Origin: an uncultured Bacteroides sp.
GTDB taxonomy: Bacteria; Bacteroidota; Bacteroidia; Bacteroidales; Bacteroidaceae
Assembly (NCBI GenBank): GCA_905203765.1
Contig: CAJKXC010000006.1
Coordinates: 1-64,000 of the forward strand
DNA length: 64,000 bases
Direction: 5' to 3'
This document shows, piece after piece, positions 16,113-25,295 of this stretch. A program made the translations under genes and the position numbers. The notes under the pieces are model-generated. The model searched no databases and was not told where the DNA came from. It saw only the letters and a list, made by a program, of their open reading frames with translations. Position 1 is the first letter of the stretch; each line of letters starts with the position of its first letter.

Positions 16113-16547
16113 ATGGACGATAACTATTATATGAAGCAAGCGCTTCTTGAAGCGCAGAAGGCAGGTGAACGGGGCGAGGTGCCCGTTGGCGCAGTGGTGG
16201 TTTGCAAAGACCGTATCATTGCCCGTGCCCACAACCTGACTGAAACATTGACAGATGTCACTGCCCATGCCGAAATGCAAGCCATTACCGCCGCCGCTTC
16301 TACTCTTGGCGGGAAATATCTGAATGAATGTACGCTTTATGTAACTGTGGAACCCTGCGTGATGTGCGCCGGTGCCATCGCCTGGGCGCAAATGGGAAAG
16401 CTCGTTTTCGGAGCGGAAGATGAAAAACGGGGATATCAACGCTATGCCCCGCAGGCATTGCATCCTAAAACTTTGGTAGAAAAGGGTGTGCTTGCAGAAG
16501 AATGTGCCGCACTGATGAAAGACTTTTTTGCAGCCAAGCGCCGCTAA
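16113..16547 (+). CDS. tadA: tRNA adenosine(34) deaminase TadA
   Basis: 144 residues from the ATG reading MDDNYYMKQAL; an upstream in-frame ATG at 16047 lies within the 22-bp array and is unlikely. TadA converts A34 of tRNA-Arg(ACG) to inosine. The zinc site is HAEMQAI (His and the proton-shuttle Glu) plus EPCVMCAGAI (two Cys). Length is normal. It may be co-transcribed with the small RHH-like gene, 141 bp upstream. Confidence 0.93.
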   Translation: MDDNYYMKQALLEAQKAGERGEVPVGAVVVCKDRIIARAHNLTETLTDVTAHAEMQAITAAASTLGGKYLNECTLYVTVEPCVMCAGAIAWAQMGKLVFGAEDEKRGYQRYAPQALHPKTLVEKGVLAEECAALMKDFFAAKRR

Positions 16548-16570
16548 TAACTTATCACTTATAATTTACA

Positions 16571-16843
16571 CTATTCTTTTATCTCCTCAAAATCCACATA
16601 CTCTCCTTCATCTTTGGAGAATAGTTTCTTGTGTTTGGAATGAATCTCTCCCTCTTCCGGTTCGGTTTCATTAGAAGTGTAATTTGAAGATTGTCCGTTC
16701 TCATTGTAGGAATAGCCACGGGAAGAAGAGGTGCGACGGCCACCCAGCCCGAAGATGCTTCGGATGACAGTACCGATAATGCTGAGGCCGATGAGCAAGA
16801 TGGCAATTATAATAATGAATAAGAATCCTAAGATGTGAAACAT
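16571..16843 (-). CDS. DUF4834 small membrane protein
   Basis: 90 residues: one N-terminal transmembrane helix (ILGFLFIIIIAILLIGLSIIGTVI), a GLGGRR turn, then a polar Ser/Asn/Glu-rich tail ending YVDFEEIKE. This is the DUF4834 pattern found beside pssA in Bacteroidales. Function unknown. It is the third gene of the psd-pssA run, 67 bp after pssA. Confidence 0.8.
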   Translation of the reverse strand: MFHILGFLFIIIIAILLIGLSIIGTVIRSIFGLGGRRTSSSRGYSYNENGQSSNYTSNETEPEEGEIHSKHKKLFSKDEGEYVDFEEIKE

Positions 16844-16910
16844 AGGCTAATGTCTTTTTATGCGTTCGTTTTCTACGAACTTAAATACAACAACCGTGCC
16901 AAAGATTTGT

Positions 16911-17618
16911 TTATTTAGTCTTTCTTGTAAAAAGTGAAAGTAATATATACCAAACGATGATTGCTGCGAAACTGCAAATCCCTAAAAAGATAATGAGTGG
17001 GATACATACAAGCAGGAATATGAAACTTATCTTATTGTCTTTCCACGACAGGTTTTTAAACTTCAACGAGAACATCGGTATTTCTGCCACAAGCAGCCAT
17101 GAGAAGAGGCATACCAGCAGGAATAAGTAAACCGGATGGAAGCTGTCGCTTGTCAAGAGGCTGTGGGCACCCGTCACCAGTGAGGCCCAGAACAAGGCAT
17201 TGGCAGGAACAGGAAGTCCTACAAAGGAACTTGTCTGGCGGGTATCATTGTTGAATTTAGCCAGTCGTAATGCCGAGAAAACGGCTAAAAGGAATGCAAG
17301 GTACGGAAAGAAAGCAGCTATGCTCTCCATCCCGGCGGGGTAGTGCATCTCTTTGAATAAGGAGAAAACGATTAATGAAGGGGCTACGCCGAAACTGACG
17401 TCATCTGCCAAAGAATCCAGATCCTTTCCGATTAAGGAGTGGGCGCCTAAAGCACGTGCCATCATGCCGTCAAAGAAATCGAATACGGCACTGAGGATGA
17501 TGAAAGCGAGTGCCAGTTCATAATTGGCTTCGAATGCCATGACACAAGCAATACACCCGGAGAATAAATTCAGGCAGGTCAGGGTATTGGGAATATGGCG
17601 GGTAATGCAGTTTGCCAT
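16911..17618 (-). CDS. pssA: CDP-diacylglycerol--serine O-phosphatidyltransferase
   Basis: 235 residues with several membrane helices. The CDP-alcohol phosphotransferase signature DG-x2-AR-x8-G-x3-D-x3-D is present as DGMMARALG, then GKDLDSLADDVSFG. The enzyme joins serine to CDP-diacylglycerol, giving phosphatidylserine, which the product of the adjacent upstream gene (psd) decarboxylates to phosphatidylethanolamine. It starts 11 bp after psd, so the two are one operon. Confidence 0.95.
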   Translation of the reverse strand: MANCITRHIPNTLTCLNLFSGCIACVMAFEANYELALAFIILSAVFDFFDGMMARALGAHSLIGKDLDSLADDVSFGVAPSLIVFSLFKEMHYPAGMESIAAFFPYLAFLLAVFSALRLAKFNNDTRQTSSFVGLPVPANALFWASLVTGAHSLLTSDSFHPVYLFLLVCLFSWLLVAEIPMFSLKFKNLSWKDNKISFIFLLVCIPLIIFLGICSFAAIIVWYILLSLFTRKTK

Positions 17619-17629
17619 TGCAGATTCAT

Positions 17630-18316
17630 TTATTTAAGTTTGGCTATCACAGTTTGATTGCCGGTGGTGAGTTGTCCCAGTTTTACAAGCACTTCCGTGC
17701 CCAATGGCAGGAATACATCTACGCGGGAACCGAATTTGATAAAGCCCAAGTGTTCGTCGATATAGCATTCTTCGCCTGCTTCGGCATAGGTCACGATGCG
17801 GCGTGCCATAGCTCCTGCTATCTGGCGTGCCATGATTTCCGTACCTTCCGGGGTTTCTATGACGACGGTCGAACGTTCGTTGTCGGTGCTGGCTTTAGGC
17901 AACCAGGCTTTCATGAATTTCCCGTTTTGATGCCATACCTTCTTTACTGTACCGTCTACCGGATACCAGTTGGCATGCACGTTCACCAGGCTCATAAAGA
18001 TAGAAACCATGATGCGGCGGTCGTGAAAGTATTCATTCTCTTCCACTTCTTCTACTACTACGATCTTGCCATCGGCGGGAGCCACCACTATCTTTTCGGT
18101 TTCCTGTCCGAACAAGCGGATAGGGCAACGGAAGAAATTCACAAGTATTCCATATACAATGAGACTGAGAACCGCCACTATGTAAAAAGGAACCTTGCAT
18201 TCTAATCCAAAGTAAAGGATGGCATTAACCGCTAATATCAGCAGTAGGCTAACGGTTAGCGTGTGTGTCCCTTCACGGTGTATGCGTATCTTTTTTAATC
18301 TTTTTAATCGACTCAT
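17630..18316 (-). CDS. psd: Phosphatidylserine decarboxylase proenzyme
   Basis: 228 residues, the short class of Psd. A membrane-associated N-terminus (LTVSLLLILAVNAILYFGL) precedes the catalytic part, with APADGKIVVVEEV and the self-cleavage site near the C-terminus in LGFIKFGSRVDVFLP. Cleavage between Gly and Ser gives the pyruvoyl cofactor. Together with pssA it makes phosphatidylethanolamine. A minus-strand TATTTTTG at 18361-18354, preceded by TTTG at 18381-18378, is a likely promoter for the operon. Confidence 0.94.
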   Translation of the reverse strand: MSRLKRLKKIRIHREGTHTLTVSLLLILAVNAILYFGLECKVPFYIVAVLSLIVYGILVNFFRCPIRLFGQETEKIVVAPADGKIVVVEEVEENEYFHDRRIMVSIFMSLVNVHANWYPVDGTVKKVWHQNGKFMKAWLPKASTDNERSTVVIETPEGTEIMARQIAGAMARRIVTYAEAGEECYIDEHLGFIKFGSRVDVFLPLGTEVLVKLGQLTTGNQTVIAKLK

Positions 18317-18353
18317 GTATATCGTATTTGCTATTTTAGATAGAAATTATTTG

Positions 18354-18361
18354 CAAAAATA
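18354..18361 (-). promoter_or_regulatory. -7 promoter box of psd-pssA operon
   Basis: TATTTTTG on the minus strand, 38 bp before the psd ATG, with TTTG at 18381-18378 as a possible -33 element. Confidence 0.5.
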
Positions 18362-18428
18362 GGCTTATTTTGAAAATCAAACAAGGATTTAGGAAGAGAA
18401 ATGTATATGTTGATAACTTTTTGGGAAA

Positions 18429-18436
18429 TATTTTTG
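18429..18436 (+). promoter_or_regulatory. -7 promoter box of dnaE
   Basis: TATTTTTG lies 53 bp before the dnaE ATG at 18489. The match to TAnnTTTG is good, but the -33 element is weak. Confidence 0.4.
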
Positions 18437-18488
18437 TTAGGAGTTACAGAGGTTGTACTTTTATGCACTAAATAGAAAGGATTTATTT

Positions 18489-21400
18489 ATGCAGGATTTT
18501 GTTCATTTACACGTTCATACCCAATATTCGCTTCTGGACGGTCAGGCAAGTGTAAGCCGCCTGGTAGACAAAGCGATGAAGGATGGGATGAAGGGTATTG
18601 CTGTAACCGATCATGGTAATATGTTCGGTATCAAGGAATTCACTAACTATGTCAATAAGAAGAATAGCGGCTCGAAAGGAGAAGTCAAAGATCTGAAGAA
18701 GCGGATTGCCGGCATTGAAAGCGGTGAAATAGCCTGTGAGGACAAAGATGCTGAAATAGCTGACTGCCGTGCAAAGATTGCGGAAGCGGAAAATAAGTTA
18801 TTCAAGCCCATCATCGGCTGTGAGATGTATGTGGCACGCCGCACGATGGACAAGAGGGAAGGAAAGCAGGACCAGAGCGGTTATCACTTGATAGTGCTGG
18901 CAAAGAATGAAACGGGTTATCATAACCTGATTAAGCTGGTATCCCGTGCATGGACCAAAGGGTACTATATGCGTCCGCGTACCGACCGCAGCGAACTGGA
19001 GAAGTATCATGAAGGGCTGATTGTCTGCTCGGCTTGTATCGGCGGTGAAGTTCCAAAAAGAATTATCAATGATCAGCTGGAAGAAGCGGAAGAAGCCGTT
19101 CGCTGGTATAAGAACCTTTTCGGCGACGATTATTATCTGGAACTCCAACGGCATAAGGCTACCGTGCCGCGTGCCAATCACGAAGCTTATCCCTTGCAGC
19201 AAAAGGCTAATGCCAAGTTGCTGGAGTACGCCAGGAAATATGATATCAAAGTAATTTGTTCCAACGACGTCCATTTTGTAGATGAAGAGAATGCGGAAGC
19301 ACACGACCGTCTGATTTGCCTCAGTACGGGCAAGGACTTGGATGATCCGAGCCGTATGCTTTATACCAAACAGGAGTGGATGAAGACAAAAGCGGAGATG
19401 AACGCTCTGTTTGAAGATGTTCCCGAAGCATTGTCCAATACATTGGAGATACTGGATAAAGTAGAATACTACTCCATAGACCACGCCCCCATCATGCCTA
19501 CTTTTGCCATTCCCGAGGAATTCGGAACAGAAGAAGGCTATCGTCAGAAGTACACGGAAAAAGATTTGTTCGACGAATTCACCCAGGATGAGAATGGGAA
19601 TGTTGTACTGAGCGAAGAAGCTGCCAAGGATAAAATCAAGCGCTTGGGCGGCTATGATAAATTGTACCGTATTAAGTTGGAAGCCGATTATCTTGCCAAA
19701 CTGACTTTTGACGGCGCAAAGATATTCTACGGCGATCCTTTGTCGGACGAAGTGATGGAGCGTTTGAAGTTCGAGTTGCACATCATGAAGACAATGGGTT
19801 TTCCGGGTTACTTCCTCATTGTGCAGGACTTTATTGCGGCGGGGCGCAATATGGGGGTTTCCATCGGCCCGGGACGTGGATCGGCTGCCGGTTCGGCAGT
19901 GGCGTACTGCTTGCAGATTACTAAGATCGACCCTATCAAGTACGATTTGCTGTTCGAGCGTTTCTTGAATCCCGACCGTATTTCATTGCCCGATATCGAT
20001 ATCGACTTCGACGATGACGGGCGTGGAGAAGTGCTCCGTTGGGTAACCAACAAATACGGACAGGAAAAGGTGGCCCATATCATTACTTATGGCACGATGG
20101 CTACCAAACTTGCCATCAAAGACGTAGCCCGGGTGCAGAAACTTCCGTTGTCGGAGTCCGACCGTCTGGCTAAGTTAGTGCCGGATAAGATTCCCGACAA
20201 GAAGCTGAACCTGAAGAATGCCATTGAATACGTACCCGAATTGCAGGCTGCGGAAGCTTCGCCTGATCCTCTGGTGCGTGATACGCTGAAATATGCCAAG
20301 ATGCTCGAAGGCAATGTCCGCGGTACGGGTGTGCATGCCTGTGGTACGATTATCTGCCGTGATGATATTACGGACTGGGTACCGGTGAGTACTGCCGATG
20401 ATAAGGAAACGGGCGAGAAAATGCTCGTTACCCAATATGAAGGTTCCGTTATCGAAGATACGGGCTTGATCAAGATGGACTTCCTGGGACTGAAAACCTT
20501 GTCGATTATCAAAGAGGCCGTGGCAAACGTCCGTTTGCACCGTGGCTTGAAGTTGGATATAGATAAGGTGCCTATTGATGACGAGGCTACCTATAAGCTG
20601 TATAGTGACGGCCGCACAGTCGGTACGTTCCAGTTTGAGTCTGCCGGAATGCAGAAATACCTGCGCGAGTTGCAGCCTTCTACTTTTGAGGACCTCATTG
20701 CGATGAACGCCCTCTATCGGCCGGGACCTATGGATTATATCCCGGATTTTATCGACCGTAAGCACGGACGTAAGCCTATCGAGTATGATATCCCGGTTAT
20801 GGAGAAATACCTGAAGGATACATACGGTATTACCGTTTATCAGGAGCAGGTGATGCTTCTATCCCGTCTGCTTGCCGACTTCACCCGTGGCGAGTCCGAT
20901 GCCTTGCGTAAGGCGATGGGTAAGAAGCTGCGTGACAAACTGGATCACATGAAGCCGAAATTCATTGCGGGCGGACAGAAGAACGGACACGACCCGAAAG
21001 TGCTTGAAAAGATATGGGCCGACTGGGAGAAGTTTGCATCCTACGCTTTCAACAAGTCTCATGCCACTTGCTATTCCTGGGTTGCTTATCAAACGGCTTA
21101 CCTGAAGGCAAACTACCCGGCAGAATACATGGCAGCCGTCATGAGCCGAAGCTTGTCGAACATTACCGATATCACCAAGTTGATGGACGAATGTAAAGCA
21201 ATGGGCATCAATACATTGGGACCGGATGTAAATGAAAGTAACCTGAAGTTTACCGTTAATGGTCAAGGCAATATCCGTTTCGGACTCGGTGCTGTGAAAG
21301 GTGTGGGCGAGGGTGCTGTGCAGAGCATTATGGAAGAGCGCGAGAAGAACGGGCCGTACACCGGTATATTCGACTTTGTGCAGCGTGTCAACTTAAATGC

Positions 21401-22283
21401 CTGCAATAAAAAGAATATTGAATGTCTTGCCCTGGCCGGTGGCTTCGACAGCTTCCCGGAATTGAAACGCGAACAATTCTTCGCCGTAAACTCAAAGAAC
21501 GAAGTATTCATCGAAACGCTGGTGCGTTACGGCAACCGCTATCAGGCAGACAAGGCTGCGGCTGCCAATTCTTTGTTCGGTGGCGAAAATGTGGTGGATA
21601 TCGCCACTCCCGAGATTCCTGAGGCTGAGCGCTGGAGCGATCTTGACCGCCTGAACCGGGAACGCGATTTGGTGGGCATCTATCTCTCTGCTCATCCATT
21701 GGATGAATATTCCGTCGTTTTGGAACATGTTTGTAATACACGCATGGCGGAACTGGAAGATAAGACAGCACTTGTGGGACGCGAAATAACGATGGGCGGT
21801 ATTGTCACATCTGTTCGCCGCGGCATCAGCAAAAATGGTAACCCTTATGGTATTGCCAAGATAGAGGACTATTCCGGTTCGGCAGAGCTTCCGTTCTTCG
21901 GCAACGACTGGGTGACTTATCAGGGATATCTGGGTGAGCGTACCTTCCTCTTTATCAAGGCACGCTGCCAGCCTAAACAGTGGCGACAGGACGAGCTGGA
22001 ATTGAAGATAACCTCTATGGAGTTGCTGCCTGATGTAAAGGAGAAGTTGATTGAGAAGATAACGATCCTGATCCCCCTCAGCGTGCTGAATAAAGGGTTG
22101 GTTGCCGAACTGGCGGCACTGACGAAAGACCATCCCGGAAGTACGGAGCTTTACTTCAAAGTAATGGATTCGGATAGCAAAATGACCGTTGACCTGGTGT
22201 CGCGTCCGGTGAAACTTTCAGTAGGTCGTGATCTAATCTCTTATTTAAAAGAGCGTCCCGACCTTGAGTTTCGGATTAATTAG
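18489..22283 (+). CDS. dnaE: DNA polymerase III alpha subunit
   Basis: 1264 residues from the ATG reading MQDFVHLHVHTQYS; an in-frame ATG at 18453 would add 12 residues that do not fit the family. It is the replicative polymerase. Order: PHP domain (residues 1-~330, HLHVHTQYSLLDG at the start and SNDVHF later), palm with catalytic PDIDIDFDDDGR at about 500, fingers and helix-hairpin-helix (NACNKKNIECLALAGGFDSF), and a C-terminal OB fold (EITMGGIVTSVRRGISKNG). Length fits DnaE1. It is divergent from psd and followed by trxA. Confidence 0.97.
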   Translation: MQDFVHLHVHTQYSLLDGQASVSRLVDKAMKDGMKGIAVTDHGNMFGIKEFTNYVNKKNSGSKGEVKDLKKRIAGIESGEIACEDKDAEIADCRAKIAEAENKLFKPIIGCEMYVARRTMDKREGKQDQSGYHLIVLAKNETGYHNLIKLVSRAWTKGYYMRPRTDRSELEKYHEGLIVCSACIGGEVPKRIINDQLEEAEEAVRWYKNLFGDDYYLELQRHKATVPRANHEAYPLQQKANAKLLEYARKYDIKVICSNDVHFVDEENAEAHDRLICLSTGKDLDDPSRMLYTKQEWMKTKAEMNALFEDVPEALSNTLEILDKVEYYSIDHAPIMPTFAIPEEFGTEEGYRQKYTEKDLFDEFTQDENGNVVLSEEAAKDKIKRLGGYDKLYRIKLEADYLAKLTFDGAKIFYGDPLSDEVMERLKFELHIMKTMGFPGYFLIVQDFIAAGRNMGVSIGPGRGSAAGSAVAYCLQITKIDPIKYDLLFERFLNPDRISLPDIDIDFDDDGRGEVLRWVTNKYGQEKVAHIITYGTMATKLAIKDVARVQKLPLSESDRLAKLVPDKIPDKKLNLKNAIEYVPELQAAEASPDPLVRDTLKYAKMLEGNVRGTGVHACGTIICRDDITDWVPVSTADDKETGEKMLVTQYEGSVIEDTGLIKMDFLGLKTLSIIKEAVANVRLHRGLKLDIDKVPIDDEATYKLYSDGRTVGTFQFESAGMQKYLRELQPSTFEDLIAMNALYRPGPMDYIPDFIDRKHGRKPIEYDIPVMEKYLKDTYGITVYQEQVMLLSRLLADFTRGESDALRKAMGKKLRDKLDHMKPKFIAGGQKNGHDPKVLEKIWADWEKFASYAFNKSHATCYSWVAYQTAYLKANYPAEYMAAVMSRSLSNITDITKLMDECKAMGINTLGPDVNESNLKFTVNGQGNIRFGLGAVKGVGEGAVQSIMEEREKNGPYTGIFDFVQRVNLNACNKKNIECLALAGGFDSFPELKREQFFAVNSKNEVFIETLVRYGNRYQADKAAAANSLFGGENVVDIATPEIPEAERWSDLDRLNRERDLVGIYLSAHPLDEYSVVLEHVCNTRMAELEDKTALVGREITMGGIVTSVRRGISKNGNPYGIAKIEDYSGSAELPFFGNDWVTYQGYLGERTFLFIKARCQPKQWRQDELELKITSMELLPDVKEKLIEKITILIPLSVLNKGLVAELAALTKDHPGSTELYFKVMDSDSKMTVDLVSRPVKLSVGRDLISYLKERPDLEFRIN

Positions 22284-22292
22284 TTATCTTTG
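22264..22292 (+). promoter_or_regulatory. Promoter of trxA
   Basis: TTG at 22264-22266 and TATCTTTG at 22285-22292 are 18 bp apart. The -7 box begins two bases after the dnaE stop codon, so trxA can be transcribed on its own. Confidence 0.5.
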
Positions 22293-22369
22293 TTTCATCA
22301 ATGAAGATTTAGTATATTAAAATTGATAGTGAACCAATAATATATAGTTGATATTTAATATTAAAAAAG

Positions 22370-22684
22370 ATGGCTTTAGAAATTACAGACAGCAATTATC
22401 AGGAACTCCTGGCAGAAGGTAAACCTGTAGTTATGGATTTTTGGGCACCGTGGTGCGGACCTTGTAAAATGGTAGGCCCTATCATCGATGAACTGGCAAC
22501 CGAGTATGAAGGCAAAGTTATCATCGGTAAGTGCGACGTAGATGAGAATGGCGATGTAGCTGCCGAGTATGGCATCCGCAATATTCCTACTGTGCTATTC
22601 TTCAAAGACGGAAAACTGGTAGACAAGCAAGTCGGTTCTGCTGCGAAGTCAGTATTTGCCGGCAAGATAGATGCGTTGTTATAA
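22370..22684 (+). CDS. trxA: Thioredoxin
   Basis: 104 residues, full-length thioredoxin fold with active site WCGPCK at about 26-31 and the cis-Pro in NIPTVLFF. No signal peptide, so cytoplasmic. It reduces protein disulphides and is itself reduced by thioredoxin reductase, which is not in this window. Followed at 48 bp by a conserved acidic protein gene on the same strand. Confidence 0.96.
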   Translation: MALEITDSNYQELLAEGKPVVMDFWAPWCGPCKMVGPIIDELATEYEGKVIIGKCDVDENGDVAAEYGIRNIPTVLFFKDGKLVDKQVGSAAKSVFAGKIDALL

Positions 22685-22732
22685 TCAGGGCTGAGAACCT
22701 TGTGACACATAAACCCTTTAAATTATATAGAT

Positions 22733-23068
22733 ATGGGAATGGAAGACGATTTTTTGCTGAATGATGCCGATGACGAAAAGACCATCGAGTACATCAAGAA
22801 TTATTTGCCGCAGGAGTTGAAGGAGAAGTTCTCCGACGACGAATTCTATTATTTCCTCGATTTGATTGACGAGTATTATTCCGAGAGCGGCATCCTTGAT
22901 GCACAGCCCGATGCGGAAGGATACATTGAAATCGACTTGGGAAAGATCGTGGACTATATTATCAAAGAAGCCCATAAAGATGAAATGGGTGATTATGAAC
23001 CGGAAGAGATTCTTTTCATCGTACAAGGTGAGATGGAATATACGGAGTCTTTTGACCGTGAAGAGTAA
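22733..23068 (+). CDS. Conserved acidic protein, function unknown
   Basis: 111 residues, very rich in Asp/Glu and Tyr, predicted helical and soluble (EKTIEYIKNYLPQELKEKF, FYYFLDLIDEYYSES). I recognise it only as a Bacteroidales-conserved companion of trxA. It is probably transcribed with trxA and is followed by a clear terminator. Confidence 0.7.
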   Translation: MGMEDDFLLNDADDEKTIEYIKNYLPQELKEKFSDDEFYYFLDLIDEYYSESGILDAQPDAEGYIEIDLGKIVDYIIKEAHKDEMGDYEPEEILFIVQGEMEYTESFDREE

Positions 23069-23087
23069 TAGTATTGAAGAATAAAGC

Positions 23088-23127
23088 AAAAAGGCACGGA
23101 CGTTATCGTCTGTGCCTTTTGTTTTTT
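23088..23127 (+). terminator. Rho-independent terminator after trxA operon
   Basis: AAAAGGCACGGACG at 23089-23102 pairs with CGTCTGTGCCTTTT at 23107-23120 (one G-T pair). A T-rich run follows. Confidence 0.85.
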
Positions 23128-23153
23128 ATACTTATATTATAAGGAGAACCATA

Positions 23154-23369
23154 TTATTGCGTCGGTGTATTCAGGAAAAAGAATACGGCCGTACCGATAA
23201 GGATGGCGCCCAATGCACCGTAGAACCAACGCGCCTGTCGGCGTCCCACGTTTTGTACAACGAACTGGGTGTTGCGGGCAGTAAAGAACCACTCCCAGTC
23301 CAGCAGGGCAGCCAGTAAAGAGAGGATGCCTGCTATGGCAAAGATTCCTTGAATGATGTATTGGCTCAC
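23154..23369 (-). CDS. Imm17-like small membrane protein
   Basis: 71 residues if started at the GTG at 23369 (VSQYIIQGIFAIAG). The upstream ATG at 23423 would translate a 14-bp repeat and is unlikely. Two hydrophobic helices flank WEWFFTARNTQFVVQNVGR and RQARWFYGALG, a pattern I associate with the immunity-17 (Imm17) family. No polymorphic toxin is adjacent, so an immunity role is not supported by context. It is the last gene of the run beginning at 25159. Confidence 0.6.
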   Translation of the reverse strand: MSQYIIQGIFAIAGILSLLAALLDWEWFFTARNTQFVVQNVGRRQARWFYGALGAILIGTAVFFFLNTPTQ

Positions 23370-23376
23370 TTTGATT

Positions 23377-23404
23377 AATTGAAAATTGAGAATTGAAAAT
23401 TGAG
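23377..23404. repeat. 14-bp tandem repeat (2 exact units)
   Basis: AATTGAAAATTGAG occurs at 23377-23390 and again at 23391-23404, in the gap between the tsaE stop and the GTG of the next gene. Confidence 0.8.
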
Positions 23405-23415
23405 AAATAGGGAAG

Positions 23416-23841
23416 TTATTCAAAATCCTCTATGATGAGCTTGCGTTCGCTGTTCTCCACTTCCTCAATGGTTACTTTGACGGTATTGCCCGGCAAAAGT
23501 TCTTCCACCAGTTCCGGCCATTCGATGAAGCAGAGGGCACCGCTGTAGAAGTAGTCCTCGTAGCCCATGTCGTACACTTCTTCCAGTTTCTTGATGCGGT
23601 AGAAGTCGAAATGATATATCAGTTCGCCGGCAGTGTCGGAGCGATATTCGTTGACGATGGCAAAGGTGGGGGAAGTAATGACATCGGAAACACCCAGTTC
23701 CTCGCAAACGGCTTTGACGAAAGTTGTTTTGCCGGCTCCCATTTTTCCGTAAAGGGCAAAGACGGTATTGTCGCCCATCGCTGCAATGAACTGGCGGGCG
23801 GCTTCATGAATCTGGTCTAATGACTGAATCTTGATTTCCAT
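23416..23841 (-). CDS. tsaE: tRNA t6A biosynthesis ATPase TsaE
   Basis: 141 residues from the ATG reading MEIKIQSLDQIHEA; longer in-frame starts run into the upstream permease gene. The P-loop is GKMGAGKTT, followed by SPTFAIVNEYRS and HFDFYRIKKLEEVYDMGYEDYF, all family hallmarks, and CFIEWPE (Walker B-like). With TsaB and TsaD it makes threonylcarbamoyladenosine at position 37 of ANN-decoding tRNAs. It follows the permease gene by 20 bp. Confidence 0.95.
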   Translation of the reverse strand: MEIKIQSLDQIHEAARQFIAAMGDNTVFALYGKMGAGKTTFVKAVCEELGVSDVITSPTFAIVNEYRSDTAGELIYHFDFYRIKKLEEVYDMGYEDYFYSGALCFIEWPELVEELLPGNTVKVTIEEVENSERKLIIEDFE

Positions 23842-23861
23842 AGGTAATCTGTAATGAATGC

Positions 23862-24686
23862 TTATTTTCTTTGCAAAGATAGATAAAAACTCTTTCCCGT
23901 TTTGCAAATTGCATAAATAATAATGGAAAAGAAGATGATAGATGCTCCCGAGGGTACGTTCAGGTAGAACGAAATCATTAACCCGCCCAAGCAACTAAGG
24001 TAGCCGATGCCGATGGAAAGCCAGATGATGCGGTGGAACCGGTGAGAGAACAGATTAGCCGTCATCTGCGGAATGGTGAGCAGGGAGATGACAAGCACGA
24101 TACCCACCATGCGCAGGCATGCCACGATGGTAAGTGCGATGAACATCATCAGCACATACTCGAATACTTGTACGGGGATGCCTTGTGAACGGGCGAACTC
24201 CCGGTCGAAAGCCACATAAATAATAGGGTGCAGATACAGCACGAAGAATACTATCAATATTGCGGCAAGGCCACCCAACAAGGCAATGTCGCTCAGGTTA
24301 ATGGTGAGAATATTGCCAAACAGATAAGCAGACAAGTCGGGCGCAAATCCCGGAGAAAGGAAGGTGAACATAATTCCCAACGCCATCCCCAATGTCCAGA
24401 ACACCGCGATAGCAGAGTCTTCGCGCATATCCTTCCGCTTGCTGAGCCACTCCACGCCAAAAGCGGAGAATACGGCAAATATAGCTGCCGACAGTATGGG
24501 AGAGATTCCCGTGTAAAGTCCCAGTCCGATACCGCCAAAAGAAGCATGCGTCAGTCCGCCGCTGATGAACACCAGTCGCCGGGTGACGATGTACGTGCCA
24601 ATCAGTCCGCAAGCGATGCTTGCCAGCAGGCTGCCGATAAGGGCGTGTTGGAAGAAGGTGTATTGTAGTAGGTCCAAATTATTCAA
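23862..24686 (-). CDS. ABC-3 family metal transporter permease
   Basis: 274 residues with about eight membrane helices. The N-terminal HALIGSLLASIACGLIGTYI, RRLVFISGGLTHASFGGIGLG and the later RMVGIVLVISLLTIP are typical of ZnuB/MntB-type permeases that import Zn2+, Mn2+ or Fe2+. The start is a TTG at 24686, since no ATG fits. The ATP-binding and solute-binding partners are not in the window. A 14-bp repeat abuts and overlaps the start codon. Confidence 0.88.
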   Translation of the reverse strand: MNNLDLLQYTFFQHALIGSLLASIACGLIGTYIVTRRLVFISGGLTHASFGGIGLGLYTGISPILSAAIFAVFSAFGVEWLSKRKDMREDSAIAVFWTLGMALGIMFTFLSPGFAPDLSAYLFGNILTINLSDIALLGGLAAILIVFFVLYLHPIIYVAFDREFARSQGIPVQVFEYVLMMFIALTIVACLRMVGIVLVISLLTIPQMTANLFSHRFHRIIWLSIGIGYLSCLGGLMISFYLNVPSGASIIFFSIIIYAICKTGKSFYLSLQRK

Positions 24687-24712
24687 TTAAAAATTAAGAA
24701 TTAAAAATTAAA
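24685..24712. repeat. 14-bp tandem repeat (2 units)
   Basis: AATTAAAAATTAAG at 24685 and AATTAAAAATTAAA at 24699. It has the same period and pattern (AATTRAAAATTRA) as the repeat at 23377. It fills the junction between two genes and touches the TTG start of the permease gene. Confidence 0.8.
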
Positions 24713-24730
24713 TGCTCAGTTAGTAGGACT

Positions 24731-25159
24731 TTACGAATGGGGGGTAATCCGGCGTTCTCCGATAATGAGGAACACCTCGTCCTTTATATTGTCCGGCAAT
24801 GCGATGCCGCGCAGTTGCAAACTGCGTACCCAGCCGGCTACGTCGATATCTTGCATGGTATAGAATACATCCCTGAACTCCTCTTCCTGTTCCGAAGTAT
24901 AGGCGTCGGGGCTGAGGCCGATGTACTTGTCCAGTTCCTCGTCATCGTAATATTCTATCTTCTTGCTGACGGCGGCCAGCAGGCTGTCCCGCTCGCAGAC
25001 TTCATGCTGTCCGCAGCATTCCGCATCTACTTCCTGTACTTCGGGCATGGCATCCAGTTCGCCGCGGTCAATCTTCTGTTGTAGTCTTCGGTTGCGTATC
25101 ACTCCCGCCACAGCAGCAATGAGGGCGAGGATGATCAGGCTAATAATTAATATCCACAT
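24731..25159 (-). CDS. Single-pass membrane protein with CCGxHxxC motif
   Basis: 142 residues from the ATG before MWILIISLIILALIAAVAG, one N-terminal membrane helix; an upstream in-frame start at 25204 would add a poor N-terminus. After the helix comes a basic stretch, then ECCGQHEVCERDSLL, whose Cys/His spacing could hold a metal or form disulphides, and an acidic region (YYDDEELDKYIGLSPDAYTSEQEEEF). It is conserved in Bacteroidales as far as I know, but of unknown role. First gene of the run to tsaE. Confidence 0.65.
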   Translation of the reverse strand: MWILIISLIILALIAAVAGVIRNRRLQQKIDRGELDAMPEVQEVDAECCGQHEVCERDSLLAAVSKKIEYYDDEELDKYIGLSPDAYTSEQEEEFRDVFYTMQDIDVAGWVRSLQLRGIALPDNIKDEVFLIIGERRITPHS

Positions 25160-25270
25160 GAGTTTCCTTTCAATGAAAAACGCGTCTTGTAATTGAACGG
25201 ACAAAGATACACATTGTTCGGCAGATAAAGAAAAAAAGACCCGTTACTATCGTCGGTCATTAAATTTTTC

Positions 25271-25278
25271 TATATTTG
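25271..25278 (+). promoter_or_regulatory. -7 promoter box of tatA
   Basis: TATATTTG, 18 bp before the ATG at 25296; good match to TAnnTTTG. Confidence 0.5.
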
Positions 25279-25295
25279 CATCAAATTAATCCGAT

